From contig JAGBFZ010000213.1 of assembly GCA_018110855.1 (NCBI GenBank), positions 1 to 8,789 on the forward strand: a stretch of 8,789 nucleotides of DNA, in the 5' to 3' direction. A program made the position numbers and the translations under genes. The DNA is from Oscillospiraceae bacterium. Lineage in GTDB: Bacteria; Bacillota; Clostridia; Oscillospirales; Ruminococcaceae. Shown piece after piece: positions 1 through 6,129 of this stretch; positions within the stretch are counted from its first letter, which is position 1; every line of letters begins with the position of its first letter. Below the pieces are notes generated by a model, which saw only the letters and a list, made by a program, of their open reading frames with translations, was not told where the DNA came from and did not search any database.

Positions 1-142
1 ATACAGGCTCTCCCCACGCATAGAAAAACAGCGAGAAGATTATAAGAACGATATTCTTGAGCTTAGTTTTCGACGCTGCGAAGTAGCACAGCAGAAACAG
101 CGGCAGGAATATGAACAGAAAAAATATATCCGAAAATACCAA
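1..142 (-). CDS. MBOAT-family membrane O-acyltransferase (AlgI/DltB-like), N-terminal fragment
   Basis: This is the first 47 codons of a gene that runs off the left edge of the window. The visible protein begins MVFSDIFFLFIFLPLFLLCY, followed by a short basic stretch (residues 25-29) and a second hydrophobic segment ending in FYAWGEP (residues 40-46). That layout, an opening MVFS, a first membrane helix, a Lys-rich turn and then FYAWGEP, is characteristic of MBOAT proteins such as AlgI, which transfer acyl (usually acetyl) groups to extracellular polysaccharides or other surface polymers. The start is TTG: an in-frame TAA lies at 160-158 with no ATG or GTG between, and the Shine-Dalgarno AAAGGA at 158-153 is 10 nt upstream. 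The catalytic histidine region lies outside the window. The gene follows a polysaccharide-polymerase-like operon but has its own promoter. The family call is secure for the N-terminus; the substrate is unknown. An AlgJ/AlgX-like partner may follow outside the window. Confidence 0.85.
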   Translation of the reverse strand, partial: MVFSDIFFLFIFLPLFLLCYFAASKTKLKNIVLIIFSLFFYAWGEPV

Positions 143-184
143 AGCATTACATTCCTTTTAAAATATTCTAATCTAAGTATTCTT

Positions 185-213
185 ATTATACACCTAAAAA
201 TACTTATTTTCAA
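185..213 (-). promoter_or_regulatory. Sigma-A promoter for the MBOAT gene
   Basis: The minus strand reads TTGAAA (213-208), a 17-bp spacer, then TATAAT (190-185). The predicted transcription start is near 178, giving a 5' leader of about 36 nt before the TTG start. A 7-bp inverted repeat, AAGTATT (175-181) and AATACTT (199-205), flanks the -10 box and could be an operator, though it could also be chance in AT-rich DNA. Confidence 0.8.
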
Positions 214-308
214 CCGTATAATGACAAAAATAACGGCAGATATATAACATTTCGGTAACGGCGTAAAAAAACAGGGACGAGCGGCTTGAAAATTCGTCTA
301 TAACATAC

Positions 309-341
309 AAAAGGCGGATATTCTTTTTGGGAATATCCGCC
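309..341 (-). terminator. Rho-independent terminator of the three-gene membrane/export operon
   Basis: A perfect 11-bp inverted repeat (313-323 with 331-341) encloses a 7-nt loop. On the minus strand it is followed by TTTT at 312-309 and a further T-rich stretch. It begins about 20 nt after the stop of the exported-protein gene, which fits an intrinsic terminator separating that operon from the MBOAT gene downstream. Confidence 0.85.
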
Positions 342-362
342 AATTAATTCTGAGTAATAGGT

Positions 363-1001
363 TTACATAATAATATACTTGCCGCCCATGGTCATGGAGA
401 TAACTATATTGCCGTCCTTATCTGTGACCACTCCGCCAAGATCGTTCACCTGCTTGTTTTCGTCAATGAAATAAACATGAGCGTCCTTCAGGTCGATACC
501 GCACTGAGAATAATATTTTGCGGAGATGATTATGTCCGCAGTGCAGCCGAATTCGCCCTTCTGCTCAGTTCTGAGTATCATTGCACCCTGCTCGGTGCTC
601 TTTGTCATTTTGATGGCAAGGCTGATATCCTTTGCCTTTGTAACAGTCTCACCCCTGATAACGGCAGTGTAGCGCTTTGTTTCCACTCTGAGAACGCTGC
701 CCTCTCTGTTTGCCAGCAGGGAAAGAGCGTCCGCCCTGAGACCTGCGTCCTGATATGAAGCGTAGATAGGCGCATTTCTCCTCAGAGCCGAGGATACACC
801 GCTTTTGTCTATTACCGAAACAGGATTGGAAGGAACAGTTCCTGCTGCGGGCTGATTTGTTTCATTCACAGGCTTTGTGGGGGCAGAAGGGGGAAGAGGA
901 TATGATGGGTCAGCTGAATAATCCGTTGCAGCTGCGGATGCAGCCATGGAAGCAGCCATAACCGCTGCAGCTATAACTGACAGACATTTTTTCATTTTCA
1001 T
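363..1001 (-). CDS. Exported protein with proline-rich linker and C-terminal beta-rich domain, unknown function
   Basis: This is a 212-residue protein that I do not recognise by name. It opens with a classical signal peptide: MKMKK, a hydrophobic Ala/Met-rich core (residues 8-24), and a likely cleavage site after the Ala run near residue 25. Residues 28-62 form a Pro/Ser/Thr/Asn-rich linker. The rest alternates short hydrophobic and charged strands, including LRVETKRYTAVIRG (104-117), KDISLAIKMTK (124-134), VYFIDENKQVN (176-186) and a final MGGKYIIM, suggesting a compact beta-sandwich like those ending other clostridial secreted proteins. The mature part has only two cysteines (153 and 167), so a disulfide is possible. 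There is no dockerin, sortase motif or SLH repeat, so it is probably secreted or held by partners. Its ATG overlaps the stop of the preceding membrane-protein gene (ATGA), indicating translational coupling. AAAGGA lies 10 nt upstream. A second ATG at codon 3 is an alternative start. Confidence 0.8.
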   Translation of the reverse strand: MKMKKCLSVIAAAVMAASMAASAAATDYSADPSYPLPPSAPTKPVNETNQPAAGTVPSNPVSVIDKSGVSSALRRNAPIYASYQDAGLRADALSLLANREGSVLRVETKRYTAVIRGETVTKAKDISLAIKMTKSTEQGAMILRTEQKGEFGCTADIIISAKYYSQCGIDLKDAHVYFIDENKQVNDLGGVVTDKDGNIVISMTMGGKYIIM

Positions 1002-1474
1002 AATATATCGTTCCTTTCAATGTTACTTAGCATATTTTTAGTATAAAAATATCCCGCTCCGAACAGCATAAGTCCCATGACTGCTGTTGTAACAGAGACA
1101 AAATATCCATTGATCCCCGAAACCTTTTCAAGCGCCGAATAGGGAAGCCTTGAAACGATCTGACAGAGCTTATCTGCCGCAATACCCCATTCCGAAAATC
1201 TGAACGCCCTTATCACCGACCCCAGCTGAATAACAGGCGGAAGTATAAGGCACAGGCACATTCCCGCCGCAAACCGCCTTCTCATTCGAAGTCCGTTGAA
1301 AAATGCAGTTACAAGCCAGCACAGGATACACAGAAGCATTGCCCCGCTGCGGATGATTCCCGCCATAGCTTCGGGAATAAAATCGTCTCTGCCGACACAG
1401 GCGGAAAGATATGTTATTCCGAGACACAGTAAAATATCCTCAGAAACAGAAGAGGGATAAAAGGAGAGCTTCAT
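998..1474 (-). CDS. Small four-helix membrane protein, unknown function
   Basis: This 158-residue protein belongs to no family I can name. Four hydrophobic segments at roughly residues 13-28, 40-60, 68-90 and 123-145 predict a polytopic inner-membrane protein. A basic loop, RMRRR (63-67), lies between the second and third helices, which favours placing that loop in the cytoplasm. The frame stays open upstream to 1660, but the start at 1474 is preferred because GGGAGGA lies just before it and because it makes a 4-nt ATGA overlap with the stop of the EpsG-like gene. Its own stop overlaps the start of the exported-protein gene in the same way. This tight coupling suggests the three products are made in fixed ratio and may act together, perhaps in export or anchoring of a surface polymer; that role is inference. 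Confidence 0.75.
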   Translation of the reverse strand: MKLSFYPSSVSEDILLCLGITYLSACVGRDDFIPEAMAGIIRSGAMLLCILCWLVTAFFNGLRMRRRFAAGMCLCLILPPVIQLGSVIRAFRFSEWGIAADKLCQIVSRLPYSALEKVSGINGYFVSVTTAVMGLMLFGAGYFYTKNMLSNIERNDIL

Positions 1475-2571
1475 GCATTGTCCTCCCTCTCGAAGATGGT
1501 TCTGTAAGGAATAACGCCGTTGTAATTGCGCTCCATTAGGAACAGACAATTTCCCATCAGCAGAATGACAGCAGCTGCGATCACCGCTATGCCTCTGCCC
1601 TTTTTCTTCTTTTCGGAAAGTGAATACAGCGCTGTGAATATTTTCGGGATCCCAAGGCACACCGCAGGTATAAAGAACAGCAGTGCCATTCTTGACACGA
1701 TAGCATATCGTGAGCCGATAAGCTCAAAGAAAAATGCACCGAAGCAGCACCATATTATCATATTTATGCTGCGCTTATCCCCTGTCATGCGGTTTCGCAG
1801 TAAAAATGCCGCCACAAACAGCACACCGAACATCACCGCATAGCAGATGGAGATACCGTTTATCATTTCCCTGCTGCTGTCGGGATCGTACATCGAGTAG
1901 ACATACTGCGTTACCCAGCGGACCAAAGGCTCGGAAAAGGCATAGGCAGCAGCGGATAATGCCGCCGTTATCCCGAGGGTCATGAAGCTCCAGTCGATCA
2001 GCACGAACAGCACGCAGGGCAGGAGAAACAGGGCAGAGCGGTGAAATGCCGAGGCTGCCAGCACTATTAAGAAAAATCTTGAATAGCTGCCCTTTGCCGC
2101 ATATTGAAACGCAAAGGCGCATATTACGGCTGCTATGAACTGCTTCATAAAATTCATTGAATTAAAGAAAAGCCCCATTCCCATAAACGCCGCTGTGCTT
2201 ATCCACGGGTTGTCGGAATTTTTAAAGATGTAATACATCAGGGGGGGATAAATAAGCAGAGAAATAAGAGGAAATGCTGCGGCATAATCCGCAGAAAATA
2301 TATTCACCAGCTTTAAAAGCAGAAATATCCCGATCTCTCTGCGGTCTCCTCTCAGCTCGTCAAAGTCGGTGAAATTAAGGCCGTAAAACCAGCCTGCGTA
2401 CAGGTTGTAATCATACCCCACACCGAAGCGGAGAGACGATACTGCGGTAAACAGCACAGCCATTACTATACAGTAGATCCCCAAAGTCCTGCCGTCCTTT
2501 TTTTCGGAAAGTCCGCACATGGGAATACCGGCTGCCGCTGTTATCAGGAATAATATGGTATAAACAGCCAT
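1471..2571 (-). CDS. EpsG-family polytopic membrane protein (putative polysaccharide polymerase)
   Basis: The 366-residue product is almost entirely hydrophobic, with about ten predicted membrane helices, and is close to the usual length for the EpsG family (Wzy-like exopolysaccharide polymerases). Family-like signatures are LRFGVGYDYNLY (residues 47-58), a conserved helix MNFMKQFIAAVI (139-150), FHRSAL (176-181, with the typical histidine at 177), and a C-terminal PYRTIFE (355-361). EpsG-type proteins are thought to join repeat units of an exopolysaccharide at the outer face of the membrane. The ATG at 2571 is supported by GAGG at 2580-2577, 5 nt upstream, and by a consensus promoter. It is the first gene of a three-gene operon, with an ATGA overlap to the next gene. 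No glycosyltransferases are visible in the window, so the polymer it would act on is unknown. An acyltransferase-like membrane protein is a less likely alternative. Confidence 0.75.
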   Translation of the reverse strand: MAVYTILFLITAAAGIPMCGLSEKKDGRTLGIYCIVMAVLFTAVSSLRFGVGYDYNLYAGWFYGLNFTDFDELRGDRREIGIFLLLKLVNIFSADYAAAFPLISLLIYPPLMYYIFKNSDNPWISTAAFMGMGLFFNSMNFMKQFIAAVICAFAFQYAAKGSYSRFFLIVLAASAFHRSALFLLPCVLFVLIDWSFMTLGITAALSAAAYAFSEPLVRWVTQYVYSMYDPDSSREMINGISICYAVMFGVLFVAAFLLRNRMTGDKRSINMIIWCCFGAFFFELIGSRYAIVSRMALLFFIPAVCLGIPKIFTALYSLSEKKKKGRGIAVIAAAVILLMGNCLFLMERNYNGVIPYRTIFEREDNA

Positions 2572-2604
2572 AATGACCTCTTTTCAACTGTCTTATCAAG
2601 ATAA

Positions 2605-2633
2605 ATTATACTCTTTTAAACATATTATGTCAA
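2605..2633 (-). promoter_or_regulatory. Perfect-consensus sigma-A promoter for the epsG-like operon
   Basis: The minus strand reads TTGACA (2633-2628), a 17-bp spacer, then TATAAT (2610-2605), matching the consensus at every position. The start of transcription should be near 2598, leaving about 27 nt before the ATG at 2571. Two dyads surround it: TTATC-AA-GATAA (2593-2604) directly downstream of the -10, and CTGTCTT (2588-2594) with AAGACAG (2632-2638) bracketing the whole promoter. A perfect-consensus promoter is normally strong, so repressor control through these dyads is a reasonable guess. Confidence 0.9.
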
Positions 2634-2675
2634 GACAGATATTGAAAAAAAGAGGAACATGGCGAAAAAATATGC

Positions 2676-4376
2676 TTATCCCTTGTTTTTATAGAAATCG
2701 CCGTTTAACAGGCGGATCTCAAATTCATCTCTGGGCAGAGGCTTGTCAAAAAGGAAGCCCTGCACCATGCTGCAGTTTATATCACGCAGGAAATCTGCCT
2801 GAGCGGCAGTTTCCACGCCCTCGGAAATAGTTTCCATATTCAGCTCGTTCACCATATTGACAATATTCTTGACCACGATCCTGTCGGTGGAAAGACCGCC
2901 GTCTGCCTCATTGATGTTGGTGAAGAAGGATCTGTCAAGCTTGATAACGTCCACATCAAGATCCTTCAGAAGATTCAGAGATGAATAACCCGTTCCGAAA
3001 TCGTCAATGGAGGTGCTGACGTTGTTCTCCTTCATTTTTTCAATAAAGACGTTCATTGCGGTGAAGTCCTCCGCTCCCGTCATCTCAGTCAGCTCGATCT
3101 CGATATATTTTCCGTCAACGCCGTGCTTTCTGATAATTCCCAGCACCTCGTCCGCCAGCCGCCTGTTGCGCAGGTGATGCTTGGAGAAATTCACCGAGAC
3201 CTTGACAGGCTCGATGCCCATATCCTTCCATCGCTTTATATCCTCGCAGACCCTTTCAAAAATGTAGAAATCAAGCCTGCATATGGTTCCTTCCGCTTCC
3301 AGAACGGGGATAAATTCCATAGGCGGAACGATCCTGCCGTCCTTTATCCATCTGCAAAGAGCCTCGCAGCCGCAGAGCTTATTGTCCGCAAGGTGGACCT
3401 TGGGCTGATAAAACACCGTAAATTCCCTGTTTTCAAGTGCCTTTGGGAATATGGTGGATATCTCCTTTCTGTGCATGGAGGCTTCCATAAGCATTGGGGT
3501 ATAATATACCACGTCCATATTTTTGAACTTAGTTGCACTGTAAGCCACCGTTGCCTTGCTCATAAGGTCGGACATGGTATCGCTTTCCACAGCCTCGCAG
3601 ATTCCCATGCGAAGCCTTACATCATAGAGCTGCTTTGCCTCGCCCTCACCCATCTCAAAGGAGAGTGCGTCTGCAAATCCGCGCAGGTCGGTTATCCTGC
3701 CCTTTTTTAAGAGCATGATGAAATTATCGCCGCCAAGCCTTGCAAAGAATCCGTCGGAATTTGCAAAGACCTTCATGGCATCCACAAATTTTTTAAGCAG
3801 AATGTCTCCCTCTGTATTGCCGAAAAGCTGATTTACAAACTTGAAATTCTTGATATTTATATATACATTGGCGTAATCCACCAGCTGTCCCTTTGCCTTG
3901 AGCATTCCGCCGAATCTCATTATCGCCTGAACGTTTGCCGCTCCTGTTCTGTGGTCAATATAAAGACTCTTCTCAAGAAGTCCCATTACCCTGCCCCTGC
4001 CGCAGAAAATATAGATAATCCTTGCTATGGAGGAAATAAGCTCTTTTTCTTTTTCGTCCCACTTTTCGCCCTTTTGCGGAACGAACAGTTCTTCCATCAC
4101 GCCGCCCTCTCTGGTGACGTATTTCCCGAATACACAGTCCGCCTCATCGCCTTCCGGTCCGAAGGATATCTCATGCTGACGCATAACGCCTTCAGGCTCG
4201 AAGTTGTTCGGCGGAGCATTAAGAGACATTGTAAATCTGCCCAGCCTGATATCATCCGCTACCAGCCCCAGGGTCTTGCCGATATTCTCGGCAACATCTT
4301 CAATTTCCTGAGCATTTTCGTTTATTTCCGATATGAATTTAAGAATACCTTCTCTGAAAGTACCGGTCATTTTCAT
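2676..4376 (-). CDS. Degenerate GGDEF-EAL protein, predicted c-di-GMP phosphodiesterase
   Basis: This 566-residue protein has no membrane segments or signal peptide. Residues 1-125 are unrecognised and may be a sensory domain. A GGDEF domain spans about 130-295, but its signature is GGDNF (215-219) and the usual DxLTG motif is DHRTG (141-145), so cyclase activity is unlikely; no RxxD inhibitory site is visible. An EAL domain spans about 305-550 with its catalytic set present: E338 (EAL), N396 (VNFS), E428 and E431 (ELTE), D458-D459 (IDDFGTG), K479 (IKLD), E519 (SEGVET) and Q539 (QGF). The expected reaction is hydrolysis of cyclic di-GMP to pGpG, with the GGDNF domain possibly binding GTP to regulate it. 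GAAAGGG at 4386-4380 sits only 3 nt from the first ATG but 9 nt from the ATG at 4370, so translation may begin at Met3. The gene has its own consensus promoter and lies between glycogen and polysaccharide genes. Its targets are unknown. Confidence 0.93.
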   Translation of the reverse strand: MKMTGTFREGILKFISEINENAQEIEDVAENIGKTLGLVADDIRLGRFTMSLNAPPNNFEPEGVMRQHEISFGPEGDEADCVFGKYVTREGGVMEELFVPQKGEKWDEKEKELISSIARIIYIFCGRGRVMGLLEKSLYIDHRTGAANVQAIMRFGGMLKAKGQLVDYANVYINIKNFKFVNQLFGNTEGDILLKKFVDAMKVFANSDGFFARLGGDNFIMLLKKGRITDLRGFADALSFEMGEGEAKQLYDVRLRMGICEAVESDTMSDLMSKATVAYSATKFKNMDVVYYTPMLMEASMHRKEISTIFPKALENREFTVFYQPKVHLADNKLCGCEALCRWIKDGRIVPPMEFIPVLEAEGTICRLDFYIFERVCEDIKRWKDMGIEPVKVSVNFSKHHLRNRRLADEVLGIIRKHGVDGKYIEIELTEMTGAEDFTAMNVFIEKMKENNVSTSIDDFGTGYSSLNLLKDLDVDVIKLDRSFFTNINEADGGLSTDRIVVKNIVNMVNELNMETISEGVETAAQADFLRDINCSMVQGFLFDKPLPRDEFEIRLLNGDFYKNKG

Positions 4377-4433
4377 TTACCCTTTCTATTTTGCTTTTGA
4401 TATCCGCCAATTGATCCGCTTTTATTAACTAAA

Positions 4434-4462
4434 ATTATACCATATAATGAAAACGTTGTCAA
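4434..4462 (-). promoter_or_regulatory. Perfect-consensus sigma-A promoter for the GGDEF-EAL gene
   Basis: TTGACA (4462-4457), a 17-bp spacer and TATAAT (4439-4434) on the minus strand match consensus exactly. Transcription should start near 4427, giving a leader of about 50 nt. That is too short for a GEMM-type c-di-GMP riboswitch, and none is visible. Confidence 0.9.
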
Positions 4463-4504
4463 ATATTATTTATTTTATATTATAAATTTTGCAAAATTAG
4501 ATGA

Positions 4505-4543
4505 ATATAAATACAGACCCGATTTATGCGCTCGGGTCTGTAT
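4505..4543 (-). terminator. Rho-independent terminator of glgA
   Basis: A perfect 12-bp inverted repeat (4511-4522 with 4532-4543) with a 9-nt loop begins 6 nt after the glgA stop. On the minus strand it is followed by a T-rich stretch (TTTATATT). It isolates glgA from the GGDEF-EAL gene. Confidence 0.88.
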
Positions 4544-4549
4544 GGGAGA

Positions 4550-5971
4550 TCATTCCTCTCCTGCAAGCTCCTTGTAAAGTCCGATGTAGAGCTTTGCGGA
4601 ATTATCCCAGCTGAAGTCGTTTTTCATAGCATAGCTTACGATCTCCGCCCATGCTTTCTTGTCCTGATAATGGTCGCAGGCTCTGTTCACTGCGTTCAGC
4701 ATATCGTGAGCGTTATAGGTCTTGAAGGTAAAGCCGTTGCCGTTCTCGCCCCCTGCGTCTCTTACGCTGTCTCTGAGACCGCCTGTTTCTCTGACGATGG
4801 GGAGTGTGCCGTAGCGCATGGAGATCATCTGGGCAAGACCGCATGGCTCGCTCTGGGAGGGCATGAGGAACATATCAGCACCTGCGTATATCTTCCTTGC
4901 AAGGTCGGGAACGAAGCCAAGAGTCACGCTTACCTTGTCGGGATATCTCCATGCCATTTCCTTGAAGAAATCCTCATATATCTTCTCGCCTGCGCCAAGG
5001 ACTGCAAACTTGCAGCCCAGACTCAGCATTTCCTCGAATACATATTTGATAAGGTCGATGCCCTTGTGGGATACGAATCTTGTGATGATGCCGATAAGCG
5101 GCTCATCGCCCGAGGAGAGCTTCAGGGATTTTAGCAGCTCCGACTTGCACTTTGCCTTGCCCGAGATATCATCTGCGGTGAAATGGGCAGGAAGAAGGGG
5201 GTCGTGCTCGGGGTCGTAAAGGTTGGTATCAATGCCGTTCAAGAAGCCGCATAGCTTATACTGCTTGTTGGTAAGCGCTCTGTCAAGTCCGTGGGAATAC
5301 CATGGGTCAAGTATCTCCCATGCATAGCTGGGGGAAACGGTGGTTATCTTATCGGCTGTCTCGAAGGCTGCCTTCATCAGGTTAACTGCGCCGTCATACT
5401 CAAGGAGCTTTGCATGGTACATGGGTATGCCCATGATATCGTTGATAACGTCCATGCCGTAGCGTCCCTGATACTGAATATTGTGGATAGTGAAAACGGT
5501 CTTGATATTATCATAGCCATACTGGAATTTGTAGTAGGTCTGATAATAAACGGGGATAAGAGCTGTCTGCCAGTCGTTGCAGTTTATGATCTGGGGCTTC
5601 CAGTCTATCTGCCTGATAAGCTCAAGCACTGCACGGGAGAGGAATACGAATCTCTCGCAGTCATCGTAAAAGCCGTAAAGACCGTCTCTTGCATAGTAAT
5701 ACTCGTTATCGAGGAGATAGTAGGTAACACCGTTTGCTTCGCCTTCGAACACTCCGCAGTACTGCTTTCTCCAGCCTACGTCAACGGTGAAATTCTTGAT
5801 GAATTTTAGCTTCTCTCTAAGCTCGGGCTTAACGCTCTTGTAAAGGGGAAGAACTACCCGACAGTCATGTCCCGCCTTGCAGAGGGCTGCGGGCAGTGAT
5901 CCCGCAACGTCCGCCAGTCCGCCCGAAGCGGCGTAGGGAAGCGCTTCTGAAGCTGTGTAAAGTATTCTCAT
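4550..5971 (-). CDS. glgA: Glycogen synthase (ADP-glucose:alpha-1,4-glucan glucosyltransferase)
   Basis: This 473-residue GT5-family enzyme extends alpha-1,4-glucan chains using ADP-glucose in the cytoplasm. The N-terminal starch-synthase catalytic domain carries MRILYTASEALPYAASGGLADV, TIHNIQYQG (161-169) and the acceptor-side WYSHGLD (224-230). The C-terminal Rossmann half has ITRFVSHKG (296-304, with R298 and K303 for the nucleotide phosphates) and SEPCGLAQM (374-382, with the acceptor/catalytic glutamate E375), then TGGLRDSV (396-403). Length matches the bacterial family. One oddity is that the usual KxGGL motif reads ASGGL (15-19), lacking the lysine. The start at 5971 is supported by AAAGGA 8 nt upstream. 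The gene follows glgD but is separated from it by a terminator, so it is probably expressed partly on its own. The function call is very secure. Confidence 0.97.
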   Translation of the reverse strand: MRILYTASEALPYAASGGLADVAGSLPAALCKAGHDCRVVLPLYKSVKPELREKLKFIKNFTVDVGWRKQYCGVFEGEANGVTYYLLDNEYYYARDGLYGFYDDCERFVFLSRAVLELIRQIDWKPQIINCNDWQTALIPVYYQTYYKFQYGYDNIKTVFTIHNIQYQGRYGMDVINDIMGIPMYHAKLLEYDGAVNLMKAAFETADKITTVSPSYAWEILDPWYSHGLDRALTNKQYKLCGFLNGIDTNLYDPEHDPLLPAHFTADDISGKAKCKSELLKSLKLSSGDEPLIGIITRFVSHKGIDLIKYVFEEMLSLGCKFAVLGAGEKIYEDFFKEMAWRYPDKVSVTLGFVPDLARKIYAGADMFLMPSQSEPCGLAQMISMRYGTLPIVRETGGLRDSVRDAGGENGNGFTFKTYNAHDMLNAVNRACDHYQDKKAWAEIVSYAMKNDFSWDNSAKLYIGLYKELAGEE

Positions 5972-6017
5972 ATATATTATCCTTTCTCTCGGAAGGTATT
6001 ATTGACGTTAGTTAGTA

Positions 6018-6046
6018 ATTTGATATGATTTACGGGTTATTATCAA
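6018..6046 (-). promoter_or_regulatory. Weak candidate promoter for glgA
   Basis: TTGATA (6046-6041) and TCAAAT (6023-6018) on the minus strand are separated by 17 bp and lie just beyond the glgD terminator, giving a leader of about 40 nt. The -35 is good but the -10 matches consensus at only four of six positions, far weaker than the other promoters in the window. It is the best candidate here; read-through past the terminator is the alternative. Confidence 0.4.
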
Positions 6047-6084
6047 AATATGTCGAGCCTGCGGAAATTAAGCCGCAGGCTCGA
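6045..6084 (-). terminator. Rho-independent terminator between glgD and glgA
   Basis: A perfect 12-bp GC-rich inverted repeat (6053-6064 with 6073-6084) with an 8-nt loop lies about 45 nt after the glgD stop. On the minus strand it is followed by ATATTTTG, a modest T-run, so termination may be incomplete. A smaller 5-bp hairpin (6103-6107 with 6115-6119) sits closer to the stop and may protect the mRNA 3' end. Confidence 0.8.
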
Positions 6085-6129
6085 TGTCATTTCTGTGATA
6101 TCAAGCCTGTTTTCGGCTTTGTGCTTAGA

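Noticed and set aside
1475..1660. Upstream extension of the 158-residue membrane protein to a start at 1660
   Set aside because: The extra 62 residues overlap the EpsG-like gene in another frame, are polar and unlike a natural N-terminus, and the start at 1474 has a strong ribosome binding site and an ATGA junction.
4399..4412. A 12-base match between the GGDEF-EAL leader (4401-4412) and the operon terminator (334-345)
   Set aside because: Several 12-base matches are expected by chance within 8.8 kb, and no wider similarity surrounds it.
4377..4433. A c-di-GMP (GEMM) riboswitch before the GGDEF-EAL gene
   Set aside because: The leader is only about 50 nt, too short, and shows no matching stems or conserved loops.
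6103..6119. A short hairpin right after glgD as the main terminator
   Set aside because: Its stem is only 5 bp and no T-run follows; the 12-bp hairpin at 6053-6084 is the better terminator.
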